From assembly GCF_001513965.1 (NCBI RefSeq), contig NZ_KQ948017.1, positions 1-64,000 on the forward strand: a DNA stretch of 64,000 nucleotides, written 5' to 3'. The notes under the pieces are model-generated. The model did no database searches. It was given only the letters and a program-made list of their open reading frames with translations, and was not told the origin of the DNA. The position numbers were made by a program, and so were the translations under genes. How positions within the stretch are numbered: the first letter of the stretch is position 1; each line of letters opens with the position of its first letter. Of the stretch, positions 27,742 through 36,463 are shown in pieces. This DNA is from Streptomyces cellostaticus (GTDB taxonomy: Bacteria > Actinomycetota > Actinomycetes > Streptomycetales > Streptomycetaceae).

Positions 27742-28986
27742 ATGACAGGGATGCCACGGAGGTTCCTGCGCCTGCTGACGCGCCCGCACATCGCCGGGCT
27801 CGCCTGGTGGAGCGTGGTCTCCAGGCTGCCCGTCTACCTGATGTCGCTCGCCATGGTCCTCGTGGTGCGGGAGCAGGGCGGCGGCTACCCCCAGGCGGGC
27901 CTCGTCTCCGCCCTGTACACCGCGGGCATGGCGCTGGGCAGCCCGCTCGTCGCCCGCCGGGTCGACCGCGCCGGCCGGCGGCCCGTGCTGCTCGCCACGG
28001 GCGGGACGTATCCGGCCGCTCTCATCCTCCTGGTGTGGGCGACCGTACCGGCCGACCCCGCACAGCTCGTCCTGGCGGTACTCGCCGGAGCTTCCCTGCC
28101 CCCGGCCAACGCCTGTATGCGCAGCCTGTGGGCGCGCCTGCCGCTCGAAGAGGACGAGCGGGCGACCGCCTACCTGTGGGAGGCGCTGCTCACCGAACTC
28201 CTCGTCATCGGCACGCCCGTCATGCTCGCGGCGCTGATGTTCGCCGCCTCGGTCGGCTCCGCCCTGACCGCGGTCGCCGTGCTCGGCGGCATCGGTGCGG
28301 TCGGGCTGGCGCTCACCCCGCTGCCGCCCGAAGTGACCGAACCGGACCGGGCGGCAGCGGAGTCGGGCGGCCCACCCGGCGGACTGCTGGGCCCGCTGCG
28401 CAACCGGGCCCTGCTCGGGCTGCTCGCGGTGATGGCCGCCTCGGCCGTGCCGATCGGCCTGATGACCCTCGCCATCCCGGCCTTCGTCGACGCGCACGGC
28501 ACGGCCGGGCGGACCGGGTTCGTCTACGCCTGCTGGGGCATCGGCAGCGCGGTCGGGGCGCTGTGGCTCGGGGACAGCCAGACAGAGCGGCCCGTGCACC
28601 GCCGCTTCCCCTGGCTGGTCCTCGCCTTCGCGGCGGGTACGGCCCTGCCGCTGCTGGCCGGTTCCGAGATCACCCTCGGGCTCGCCCTGGCGGTGGGCGG
28701 TGCCCCCATCGCGCTCGTCTCCGCCGCCGAGATGACCCTGGTCAGCACGCTCGCCGACGGCCGCCTGCTGACCGAGGCGTTCACCTGGGCGTCTTTGTCC
28801 ACCGTGCTGGGAGAGGCGGTCGGCCAGCAGACGGGCGGTCTGCTGGCCGACCCGCTCGGGCCGCACGGCGTCTTCGCGGTCGCGGTGGGCACTGCGCTAC
28901 TCACCGCACTGGGGGCGTTCGGCTGCCGCGGCCTGTTCGCCCGCACGACGGCCGCACCCGCCACCGCCGGCACGGGCGGCGGCTGA
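27742..28986 (+). CDS. MFS exporter of the nucleoside cluster
   Basis: Predicted 414 aa with about 12 hydrophobic segments and the MFS loop motif 'ARRVDRAGRRPVLLATGG'. A longer cytoplasmic loop lies in the middle (about 195-220). GGAGG precedes the ATG by 11 nt. Placed inside the pathway, it is the probable exporter of the finished or protected antibiotic and so part of self-resistance. No other resistance gene such as a deaminase or acetyltransferase is visible in the cluster. Confidence 0.82.
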   Translation: MTGMPRRFLRLLTRPHIAGLAWWSVVSRLPVYLMSLAMVLVVREQGGGYPQAGLVSALYTAGMALGSPLVARRVDRAGRRPVLLATGGTYPAALILLVWATVPADPAQLVLAVLAGASLPPANACMRSLWARLPLEEDERATAYLWEALLTELLVIGTPVMLAALMFAASVGSALTAVAVLGGIGAVGLALTPLPPEVTEPDRAAAESGGPPGGLLGPLRNRALLGLLAVMAASAVPIGLMTLAIPAFVDAHGTAGRTGFVYACWGIGSAVGALWLGDSQTERPVHRRFPWLVLAFAAGTALPLLAGSEITLGLALAVGGAPIALVSAAEMTLVSTLADGRLLTEAFTWASLSTVLGEAVGQQTGGLLADPLGPHGVFAVAVGTALLTALGAFGCRGLFARTTAAPATAGTGGG

Positions 28987-29053
28987 CCCGGCCGCACGCC
29001 CGAGGAGAGCGGCGCCCCCGGCACCCCGTACCGCCACTCCATGTCACAGCCCG

Positions 29054-29101
29054 TTCGCACGGCCAGCCAGTGAAACCTTCGCACGCCCAGCCAGTGAAAC
29101 C
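29054..29101 (+). repeat. Two tandem 24-bp direct repeats
   Basis: The unit at 29054-29077 is repeated at 29078-29101 with one mismatch, directly before the CHAT-like gene's ATG (29121). It may be a binding site, an effect on leader RNA, or simple duplication. Confidence 0.9.
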
Positions 29102-29120
29102 AGGGACAGAGGTCAACCAG

Positions 29121-30995
29121 ATGCAGTCCGCCCACACCGATCCGCGTACCACCGAGCAGAGCGCGTCCGTGCGCCCACCGCTCTTCCGGCCGGTGCCGCC
29201 GAACCGACTCAGCACCGCGGTGAAGGAGTTCCTCGCGGCCCCCGGGACCACACCGGTGCCGGTCCTCACCGAGGGCCGCGCCGACTTGGAGCGGGCCATC
29301 GAACTGGCGGGCCGCCTGTACGACGGTACGGCCCGGCCCGCACCGCTCGACCACGGCGTGGTGCTGGGCGGCGAGGAGTTGCCGGACGGTCTCACCGACC
29401 TGGTCGCGCCGCTCGCCCGCACGTGGCTGGCGCCCGACGACCTGCGCAGGTTCGGGCACGACCTGCGCGGCACCCTCCTGGTGGTGGGCACCTACGACCG
29501 GCTTCGGCTGGACCCGGTGCGCGGCCTGCTGCAGAGCACGTACCGGGCCGCGGGGCTCGGCCTGACCTTCCTCAGCGGCCGCGACCCGGTCTCCCTCCTG
29601 TGGAACGCGGCCAAGCAGTACGCGCGGACGCGGGAGTCCCTCACCCGTCTGGGACTGTTCACCGACACCGACCGCCCCGCCTCCACCGACGGGGTACGGG
29701 TCTACGACGACCGGGACTTCGAGCGCGTCGACATCCAGGCGGAGATCCTCGGCCACCCCTGGCGCAAGGTCGTCTTCCAGGGCCACGGCAAGGACGACAG
29801 CATCAACCTGGGCGAGTTCACCCTCTGCGGGCTCAACGACACCGCCCCCAGGGACGCCGGGCTCCTCGGCCCGCGCTGCGCCTACGGCCTGCCCTGCTAC
29901 AAGCCGGAGGACAAGCTCGTAGCGCTGAACGAGGTGACGGCCGCCGAGGTCGTCCTCAGCGCCTGCAACAGCGGACCGCTGTCCGACCTCGCGCTCTACG
30001 ACCCGCGCTACCAGATCCTGCTCAACGCACTGGACGGTCCGGCCCGCACGGTCGTCTCCGCCGTCTCCGTGCACGACTCCGACCGGCCCGAGAACGCGGC
30101 CTGGATGCGGGCGGCCGCCACCGGAGCCGACTCCGTCGACGCCCTCAACGCCAGCCTGGCCGGTTCGCACCCCTACCCCGCCTTCATGCGCTTCGGCCTG
30201 CCCGACCGGCAGGAGGGCGTCCGACCCGTGCCGTCGGACCACCGTCCCGACGCCTTGCTCCTGACGGCCGGCACACGACTCACCGCGCTGCTCAGCGGGG
30301 AGCTGCTGCCGCACAACCACTCCCTGCGTCCCCGGCTGGCCAGGCTCGCCCGCAAAGTGGACCTGTGGGTCGCCCGTCCCACCCATTCCGCCGACCAGTC
30401 GGACAGCGAGATCCGGGCCTCCCTGGAGGCCGATCTGCAGTCCCTCGACCACGCTGTCGCCGAGCAGGTCACCGGCCATCCGGAGACCGAGCTGATGAAC
30501 TATCCCGCGCACTTCGGCGACCGCAGCCGGCTGGACGAACGGGTCGACGAGGTGACCTGCCACTGCGGCCGGCCCGCGCAGCGTTTCACCCGGCGCGGTC
30601 TGCTGCCGCACATCCTCGACACGGTGTGCGTGGTGTGTCTGCGCTGCGGCGATGTGACCTTCCGGGTGCCGGACTCGCCGGAACTGCTCGCCTTCGCCGA
30701 GGACGAGGTTCCAGCGGGCGGGGTGCTGGAGGTCCGTGCCGAACTGACCGCGGCGCGTCCGGGCCCGGTGCGGCTCGGCCTGTTCGTGCCGACGTACCTG
30801 CGCGAGGACACCGTCGTCGAACCGGCGATCGTCAAGGTCAAGGGGTCGGACCGGACCACCAGGGACGTGACGTTCCGGGTGCGGTTCGACGGGCAAACGG
30901 CGCCGCAGGCCTACTACTTCACCGTCTTCGCGGTGCAGGACCTGGCGGTCTCCACCGCCCGGCGGCACTTCGGAGTCGTTCCCCGGCGAGGCTGA
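29121..30995 (+). CDS. CHAT/caspase-like protein with Cys-rich zinc-type motif
   Basis: Predicted 624 aa. The central part has 'KVVFQGHGKDDSINLGEF' (His222) and 'EVVLSACNSGPLSDLALYD' (Cys282), the His-Gly...Cys dyad of CHAT/caspase-fold (clan CD) domains, with a normal 60-residue spacing. C-terminal of it lie Cys480, Cys482, Cys503, Cys506 and Cys509 ('VTCHCGRP', 'VCVVCLRCGD'), a probable metal site, then a beta-sandwich-like tail. It sits between the exporter and the methyltransferase, where by letter order the blasticidin leucyl-transfer gene (blsK) would fall. It may be a peptidase or transferase acting on the nucleoside peptide, or an immunity factor. No known equivalent comes to mind. 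Confidence 0.7.
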   Translation: MQSAHTDPRTTEQSASVRPPLFRPVPPNRLSTAVKEFLAAPGTTPVPVLTEGRADLERAIELAGRLYDGTARPAPLDHGVVLGGEELPDGLTDLVAPLARTWLAPDDLRRFGHDLRGTLLVVGTYDRLRLDPVRGLLQSTYRAAGLGLTFLSGRDPVSLLWNAAKQYARTRESLTRLGLFTDTDRPASTDGVRVYDDRDFERVDIQAEILGHPWRKVVFQGHGKDDSINLGEFTLCGLNDTAPRDAGLLGPRCAYGLPCYKPEDKLVALNEVTAAEVVLSACNSGPLSDLALYDPRYQILLNALDGPARTVVSAVSVHDSDRPENAAWMRAAATGADSVDALNASLAGSHPYPAFMRFGLPDRQEGVRPVPSDHRPDALLLTAGTRLTALLSGELLPHNHSLRPRLARLARKVDLWVARPTHSADQSDSEIRASLEADLQSLDHAVAEQVTGHPETELMNYPAHFGDRSRLDERVDEVTCHCGRPAQRFTRRGLLPHILDTVCVVCLRCGDVTFRVPDSPELLAFAEDEVPAGGVLEVRAELTAARPGPVRLGLFVPTYLREDTVVEPAIVKVKGSDRTTRDVTFRVRFDGQTAPQAYYFTVFAVQDLAVSTARRHFGVVPRRG

Positions 30996-31033
30996 CAGCC
31001 GTCGGTCTCCTTCCCGTCCCGAGGAGGACAGCA

Positions 31034-31675
31034 ATGGAGCAGAGCACCGGCTCAACCGCCGCGCACTCCGCCAAGCCCGAGATCGAGCTGATCGAGAGGG
31101 ACGGCGAGGTGACGTTGAGCATCGGCGGCGAGCAGGCCATGCAGGCGTGGGAACGCGACCTGATGTGGGCCAGCGCCGACCTCCTGTGCCGACACGGGCA
31201 GGACTTCTACGAGGTCGGACTGGGCCTCGGTCTGTCGGCACTGCGGATCGCACACCACCCGGCCACCCGGAGCCACACCGTCCTGGAACTCTTCGACGAG
31301 GTCGAGGAGTTGTTCCACGCCGCCAACCCCGGCCTGCCGCCGTGCCTCTCCATCGAACGCGGCGACTTCTTCCAGCGGATCAAGGAGCTGCCGAGCGAGA
31401 GCTTCGACGGCATGTTCTTCGACCCGGCCCTCGACATGGAGGTGTGGACGGACAAGGAGCTGTGGGCGAGGACGGTGCCCGAGGTGGTCCGGGTGCTGCG
31501 GCCCGGAGGTGTCTTCATCCCGTTCTTCAGCACCAAGCCCGAGCTGCGCTGGCAGTACGTCGAGCACTTCCGCCGGGTCCATGTGGAACGGCATCCGTAC
31601 CAGGCGTACGAGAGCACGGAATACACCTACGGCACCCGTGGCAACGCCTACATCCAGTGCTTCTACAAGGACTGA
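31034..31675 (+). CDS. blsL: Guanidino N-methyltransferase, BlsL-like
   Basis: Predicted 213 aa; GAGGAGGACAGC precedes the ATG. The N-terminus 'QAMQAWERDLMWASADLL' and motif I 'FYEVGLGLGLSALRIA' follow the guanidinoacetate N-methyltransferase pattern, and 'FDGMFFDPALD' supplies the acidic acceptor-binding loop. In blasticidin S, BlsL methylates the guanidine of the beta-arginine part after its beta-amine is acylated. The aminomutase and ligase genes upstream would provide that acceptor. Confidence 0.82.
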   Translation: MEQSTGSTAAHSAKPEIELIERDGEVTLSIGGEQAMQAWERDLMWASADLLCRHGQDFYEVGLGLGLSALRIAHHPATRSHTVLELFDEVEELFHAANPGLPPCLSIERGDFFQRIKELPSESFDGMFFDPALDMEVWTDKELWARTVPEVVRVLRPGGVFIPFFSTKPELRWQYVEHFRRVHVERHPYQAYESTEYTYGTRGNAYIQCFYKD

Positions 31676-31684
31676 GGGAACCTC

Positions 31685-32209
31685 GTGACCGTCATCACCA
31701 GTACGTCGAAGCCCGTCCTCGACGGTGTGCGCAGTGTCTTTCTCGCCGGTCCCTTCATGGGTCTGGTCAACCCGGAGACCAACAGCATGCCGAGCGCCGA
31801 ACAGCTTCCGTTCCTCACGCTCATCGAGCACTTCGAGAAACAGGGCCTGGAGGTCTACAACGCCCACCGCCGGGAGGCCTGGGGTGCGCAGGTGCTGGCA
31901 CCCGAACAGTGCACGCCCCTGGACCAGCTGGAGATCCGCAAGGCGGACGTCTTCGTCGCCATCCCGGGCATCCCGCCCTCCCCGGGCACCCATGTCGAGA
32001 TCGGCTGGGCGAGCGCCTTCGACAAGCCTGTCGTGCTGCTGCTGGAGGCGGGCAGGGAGGAGGAGTACGGCTTTCTCGTCCGCGGTCTCGGCTCGGTCGC
32101 CACGGTCGAGTTCGTCCACTACACGGACGTCGGCCGGGCGACACCGCAGATCGACGCGGCGATCCGCCGGGTGGTGGACCGCGTGAACAACCCGGCCGGA
32201 ACGCCCTGA
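31685..32209 (+). CDS. blsM: CMP N-glycosidase/nucleoside deoxyribosyltransferase-like protein, BlsM-like
   Basis: Predicted 174 aa from GTG 31685, 9 bp after the methyltransferase stop. It has the nucleoside 2-deoxyribosyltransferase fold features: 'SVFLAGPFMG', 'QLEIRKADVFVAIPG' and 'SPGTHVEIGWASAF', where the Glu is the expected nucleophile. BlsM and MilB hydrolyse CMP to free cytosine, the acceptor for CGA synthase. As the last gene it would feed the first step of the pathway. Confidence 0.83.
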   Translation: MTVITSTSKPVLDGVRSVFLAGPFMGLVNPETNSMPSAEQLPFLTLIEHFEKQGLEVYNAHRREAWGAQVLAPEQCTPLDQLEIRKADVFVAIPGIPPSPGTHVEIGWASAFDKPVVLLLEAGREEEYGFLVRGLGSVATVEFVHYTDVGRATPQIDAAIRRVVDRVNNPAGTP

Positions 32210-32228
32210 CCGGCCGTGCAACGCACTG

Positions 32229-32258
32229 CGCCCCGCGCAACGGGAGGTGCGCGGGGCG
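32229..32258 (+). terminator. Perfect GC hairpin ending the nucleoside cluster
   Basis: Arms 32229-32238 and 32249-32258 are perfect complements of 10 bp with a 10-nt loop. It starts 20 nt after the last stop and marks the end of the transcript; it lies between convergent genes. Confidence 0.75.
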
Positions 32259-32370
32259 GGGTGTCACCCGACGCGCCGCACCGCCGTCGGGCTCGCGCCC
32301 GTCAGGTGCCCCTCTCGGGGTGTGTCCGGGCCCCGCGCCAAGGTGCGGCCCCTCCCGGCGAAGACCGGCT

Positions 32371-33333
32371 TCACGGACGGAGAACCAGCTTCCCCTTCGT
32401 GCGGCGGGCGAGCAGGTCCTCATGGGCGTCGCGGGCGCGCATGAGGTCGTACTCCGCGCCGACCAGCGGACGCAGGCGTCGCCGCGCCGTGAGCCGGAGC
32501 AGTTCCTCGAGCGCGGTACCACCGGCCCCGTCCCGGGCGATGAGGGGGATGATCCAGAAGCCGGCGACGGTACGGCTCTCCATCGCGAGACGGCCGGGCG
32601 CGACGGCGGAAGCGGCCTGCCGGGACGAGGCGCCGTAGGTGACCAGACGCCCGAGATAGCCGAGGGTGTCCAGAGCGGAGTCGAGAACCGGGCCGCCGAT
32701 GGCGTCCAGGACGATGTCGACCGGCTGTCCGTGGTTGGCGTAGAGGATCCGCTCCTGATAGCCCTCCGCGTCGCCGTCGATCGCCACATCCGCGCCGAGT
32801 TCGAGGGCGAAGGCACGCTTCTCCTCGGACGACGCCATGGCGATGACACGGCCCGCCCCGAACTCCCGTGCCAGCTGGACGGCGAGACTGCCCGTTCCGC
32901 CCGCGGCGGCATGCACCACCACGCTCTCGCCGGGCCGTATCCGGGCGGCCGAGCGCAACAGATGCCACGCCGTCAGCCCCTGGATGAGCAGAGCCAGCGC
33001 CTCGCCCGCACTCACCCCCTCCGGCACCGTGACCAGGTCACGGTCGGCGACGACGGCCTTCTCGGCGTAGCCACCCTGTCGAACGTAGCCGAGGACCCGC
33101 CGACCGTCTGCGGTCCGGCCGACGACCTCCAGGCCGGGTACGAGCGGCAGCGGCCCCTTCGGCGCGTACGGACCGGCGGTGTGCTCGCCCGCGATCTGCT
33201 TGATGTCACCGAAGTTGACGCCCGCGGCCGCCACCTCGACCACAGTCTCGCCCCTCCCCGCCACCGGATCCGGCACCTCGGCCGGCGCCAGGACCTCCGG
33301 CCCACCGAACCGTTCGTACTGCATGGCACGCAT
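32371..33333 (-). CDS. Quinone oxidoreductase (QOR/zeta-crystallin-like)
   Basis: Predicted 320 aa. 'MRAMQYERFGGPEVLAPAEV' start, GroES-like domain ('AAAGVNFGDIKQ') and NADPH Rossmann domain 'VVVHAAAGGTGSLAVQLAREFGAG' (AAGGxG, no zinc Cys). This is the NADPH:quinone reductase subgroup. It converges on the antibiotic cluster and shows no link to it. Confidence 0.88.
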   Translation of the reverse strand: MRAMQYERFGGPEVLAPAEVPDPVAGRGETVVEVAAAGVNFGDIKQIAGEHTAGPYAPKGPLPLVPGLEVVGRTADGRRVLGYVRQGGYAEKAVVADRDLVTVPEGVSAGEALALLIQGLTAWHLLRSAARIRPGESVVVHAAAGGTGSLAVQLAREFGAGRVIAMASSEEKRAFALELGADVAIDGDAEGYQERILYANHGQPVDIVLDAIGGPVLDSALDTLGYLGRLVTYGASSRQAASAVAPGRLAMESRTVAGFWIIPLIARDGAGGTALEELLRLTARRRLRPLVGAEYDLMRARDAHEDLLARRTKGKLVLRP

Positions 33334-33404
33334 GAACGCCCCTCCTTCACGGGACAGACCTCTGCGATCAGGCCGGCCTCCTGGCCGGCCTCCTCAGCGC
33401 CCGA

Positions 33405-34178
33405 CTACCCAATCACTGCCAGCAACCAGCCGAACGACGGCGGCACCACGGTCAGCAGGCTGCCGGCGACCACCACGGCGAGGGCGGCGAGGATGACCTG
33501 GCGCCGACGCGGCCCGGTACCAAGACGCCAGAGAACCGGGGTGGCGATTGCGCCCACCAGCAGCGGGGCGGTGAGCGTCCACTGCGCCGCTGCCAGCGAG
33601 ACGCCGAAGTCACCCGCCACCGAGGTGATCAGCGGCGCCCCGAGGCTGCCCACCACCGCGACGACCAGGGCGATGAACATCAGCGCAGGCACCAGCAGAC
33701 GGCCGACGGCCGTTGTCCGGGGCCCGGTTGCGGCTGGGCTGCCCAGGCCACCACCCGCATCCACGTCGGGCTGTTCGAGCACCTGACGGCCGAGGCGAAC
33801 CGGTGACCGGCACACCGCCGCGCGCACCTCGGCGTCGCCGCACGCGGCGAACGCCTGCAACTGAAGCAGCAGGGTGCGGTCGGACAGGCTGGCGTCGTCA
33901 CGCCGCCCCATCGCCGCAAGCGCCTCCAAGCCCGCGGCCGGGCCGGCGGCTTCGGCGAGGCCGCCGGCCATGGCAGCAAAAGCACGGCGGACGACCTCGA
34001 GGAACAGCTGCTTCTTCGTACCGAAGAGGCGGAAGACGTAGGCGTGCGTGATACCCGCCTTGCGGGCAATCACCTCGGCGGACACCCCGTGCAGCCCGTG
34101 CACCGCGAACTCCTCCGCGGCAATTTTCAGCACCTGCTCGCGGCGATCCGCGCCCGCCAGCCGCCTGGCCCGTTCCAT
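33405..34178 (-). pseudogene. TetR regulator fused to an MFS fragment by deletion
   Basis: Residues 1-135 are a TetR/AcrR regulator: 'RREQVLKIAAEEFAVHG', 'HGVSAEVIARKAGITHAYVFRLF', and the start of the ligand domain. The frame then runs without a break into 'LVPALMFIALVVAVVGSLG' and 'APLITSVAGDFGVSLAAAQW', the first helix and loop of a DHA2/EmrB-type MFS exporter. It ends at a stop after about two more helices, before the MFS pore is complete. In the intact state these would be a regulator and an adjacent efflux gene. A deletion seems to have joined them in frame. The 257-residue product could still bind DNA but would lack the TetR sensor domain. Confidence 0.7.
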
Positions 34179-34284
34179 GATCGCGCCTCGCTTGTAGCTA
34201 CTAGTAAGTCACCTGTAACTTCACAGTTCCGCCGATGAGTTGTGCCGCGTTCCGCCGGGCGGGCTGCTTCGGGATACTGGCTCG

Positions 34285-35058
34285 ATGCCGCAGCCACCCC
34301 TCAGCGTGGAACCCGAACCCATAACGGCCGACCCGCCCCATGCCGCGGACCGGCCGCTTCTCACCCAGTCCTGGCTCGACCTGGCCTTCCTCCACTGGGC
34401 CGCCGACCCGGCGGACGTCGCCCCGCTGCTGCCGACCGGCACCCGGCCGGACACCCTGCACGGCGTCACATACGTCGGCCTCGTCTCGTTCCGGATGCAC
34501 CGCGTCGGATGGTTCCGTCTTCCCGGTATCCCGTACCTCGGTTCCTTCCCGGAGACCAACGTCCGCCTGTACTCCGTGGACGCCCATGGCCGACGCGGCG
34601 TGGTCTTCCGCTCCCTCGACGCTTCCCGCCTGATCCCCGTAGCCGTCGGACGGGCTGCGTTCCGTCTCCCGTACATCTGGTCGCGGATGGAGGTCAGCCG
34701 GCAGGGCACGACGGTCACCTACACCAGCAGCCGACGCCGGCCGGGACCTCGCGGCGCGCACAGCAGCATCGCGATACGGATCGGCGAACGGGTCGAGGCA
34801 CCGACCGAACTCGAGCACTTCCTGACCGCCCGCTGGGGCATGCACAGCGCCTTCTTCGGCCGGTCCCTGTACCTCCCGAACACGCACCCGCGCTGGCCGC
34901 TCCACCATGCCGAGCTGCTGCGCTGCGACGAGAACCTCGTGGCCGCGGCGGGCCTACCCGCACCGGTCGGGCCGCCCGTCAGCGTGCTCTACTCCCCCGG
35001 AGTCCCGGTCCGCTTCGGACGCCCGCCCCGTACCCCGGGCGGCATCCCCACCCCCTGA
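34285..35058 (+). CDS. DUF2071 (YqjF-like) protein
   Basis: Predicted 257 aa. It has the DUF2071 pattern 'WLDLAFLHWAADPADVAPLLP', 'YVGLVSFRMHRVGWF', 'FPETNVRLYSVDAHGRRGV' and 'LTARWGMHSAFFGR'. A beta-barrel family similar to acetoacetate decarboxylase, of unknown activity. ATG 34285 starts just past the divergent TetR fragment. No direct partner. Confidence 0.8.
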   Translation: MPQPPLSVEPEPITADPPHAADRPLLTQSWLDLAFLHWAADPADVAPLLPTGTRPDTLHGVTYVGLVSFRMHRVGWFRLPGIPYLGSFPETNVRLYSVDAHGRRGVVFRSLDASRLIPVAVGRAAFRLPYIWSRMEVSRQGTTVTYTSSRRRPGPRGAHSSIAIRIGERVEAPTELEHFLTARWGMHSAFFGRSLYLPNTHPRWPLHHAELLRCDENLVAAAGLPAPVGPPVSVLYSPGVPVRFGRPPRTPGGIPTP

Positions 35059-35299
35059 ACCCACCCCCCTTCCAACAGGAACCGGGGTCGGCGTCACGCT
35101 GTCTGGCGACGCGCGGCCGCGTGGGATATTTCGGCCGCCCCACGGGGCTGGGGCTGCTGCCGGGCCGCCTGTGCCGGTCGGTTCGCCGCCTGGTGGTCCG
35201 CGCACGACCGGTGGCGGGAGTCGTGTGCTGCGCAGGTGCAGCGGCATGCCCGTGCCGTCGAGGACCAGCGGGCCGTTCGGTGGCGAAGCCAGGACCGCG

Positions 35300-36463
35300 T
35301 CATGTCGTACGGACGGCCCTGATGAGCAGATATGCCGCCCGGTTGACCTCTTCGACGGTTGTCCAGCGCCCCAAGGACAGGCGGAAGGCTGACAGGCCGC
35401 GGCTGTCGTCCAGGCCCATGGCGTGCAGGACCGGTGAGAGCGTGTGGTCGCCGCTGTGGCAGGCCGAGCCGGTCGAGGCGGCCACCTCGGGCGCGGCGGC
35501 CAGCAGTTCGTGGCTACGGATGCCTTCGATGCTGATGTTGAGGGTGTTGGGCAGCCGCGGCTCGGCGGGCCCGTTGAGACGGACTCGGCCCGGCAATGCA
35601 TCGCTCAGCTCTGCATGCAGGCGATCACGCAGGTCCTGGATGCGGCGGTGACCGTCGTCGGCCAGTTCTTCGGCGGCGAGTTCCGCTGCGGCGCCCAGGG
35701 CGACCGAGAGGGCGACGTTCTCCGTGCCCGCACGCAGGCCCTGCTCCTGGCCTCCGCCGTAGACGAGAGGTTCGAGGGTGATGCCGTCGCGTACGTACAG
35801 GGCGGCGATGCCCTTGGGCGCGTACATCTTGTGCCCTACGACGGTCAGCAGGTCCACACCCAGCTCGTCCACGTTCAGGGGGAGCTTGCCCACGGCCTGC
35901 GCGGCGTCGCAGTGGAACACCGCTCCGTGCGCGCGGGTTGCGCGGGCGAGTTCGGCGATCGGCTGCACAGCACCGGTCTCGTTGTTGGCCGCCATGACCG
36001 AGACGAGGACCGTCCGTTGCGTGAGGGCGGCGGCGAGGGCGGCGGGATCGACCAGACCGTCCGCGTCGACCGGCAGGTAGGTCACCTCCACGCCGTGCAG
36101 CCGCTCCAGCGCCCGGCAGGTCTGCAGGACGGCCGGGTGCTCGGTGACCTGCGTGACCACGTGCGGCCGATCGGTTTCGGCGGCCAGGACCGCGCCCCGG
36201 AGGGCGAGGTTGTCGGCCTCCGAGCCGGAGCCGGTGAAGACGATCTCCCCGGACTGCCCGCCGATCAGTGCGGCCACCTGCGCGCGGGCGCGGGTCAGGG
36301 CAGCGTGGGGCTCCCTCGCGTAGGCGTGGGCGCTGGAGGGGTTGCCGAACCAGTCCGTCAGATACGGCCACATCGCTTCCGCAACGCGCGGGTCGACGGG
36401 GGTGGTGGCGTTGTGGTCCAGGTAGACGGGGCCGCCGTGCAGCGCGGGGTGTGGAGGGATCAT
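35300..36463 (-). CDS. Cysteine desulfurase (NifS/IscS-type)
   Basis: Predicted 387 aa from ATG 36463, which overlaps the upstream stop (ATGA). PLP fold: 'YLDHNATTPVDPRVAEAMWPYL' (22 in nature), 'GSGSEADNLALRG', the Schiff-base Lys in 'TVVGHKMYAPKG', and the catalytic Cys in 'TGSACHSGDHTLS'. It takes sulfur from cysteine as an enzyme persulfide. The partners here are rhodanese proteins rather than Fe-S scaffold genes, so sulfur transfer or persulfide handling is more likely than general Fe-S assembly. Confidence 0.88.
   Translation of the reverse strand: MIPPHPALHGGPVYLDHNATTPVDPRVAEAMWPYLTDWFGNPSSAHAYAREPHAALTRARAQVAALIGGQSGEIVFTGSGSEADNLALRGAVLAAETDRPHVVTQVTEHPAVLQTCRALERLHGVEVTYLPVDADGLVDPAALAAALTQRTVLVSVMAANNETGAVQPIAELARATRAHGAVFHCDAAQAVGKLPLNVDELGVDLLTVVGHKMYAPKGIAALYVRDGITLEPLVYGGGQEQGLRAGTENVALSVALGAAAELAAEELADDGHRRIQDLRDRLHAELSDALPGRVRLNGPAEPRLPNTLNISIEGIRSHELLAAAPEVAASTGSACHSGDHTLSPVLHAMGLDDSRGLSAFRLSLGRWTTVEEVNRAAYLLIRAVRTT

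Noticed and set aside
27807..29120. Upstream extension of the CHAT-like gene through the MFS gene
   Set aside because: Out-of-frame reading of the exporter; the true start at 29121 follows the repeat region.
35059..35299. Possible gene between DUF2071 and the cysteine desulfurase
   Set aside because: Only 240 bp; the minus frame is continuous but shows no start or family motif.
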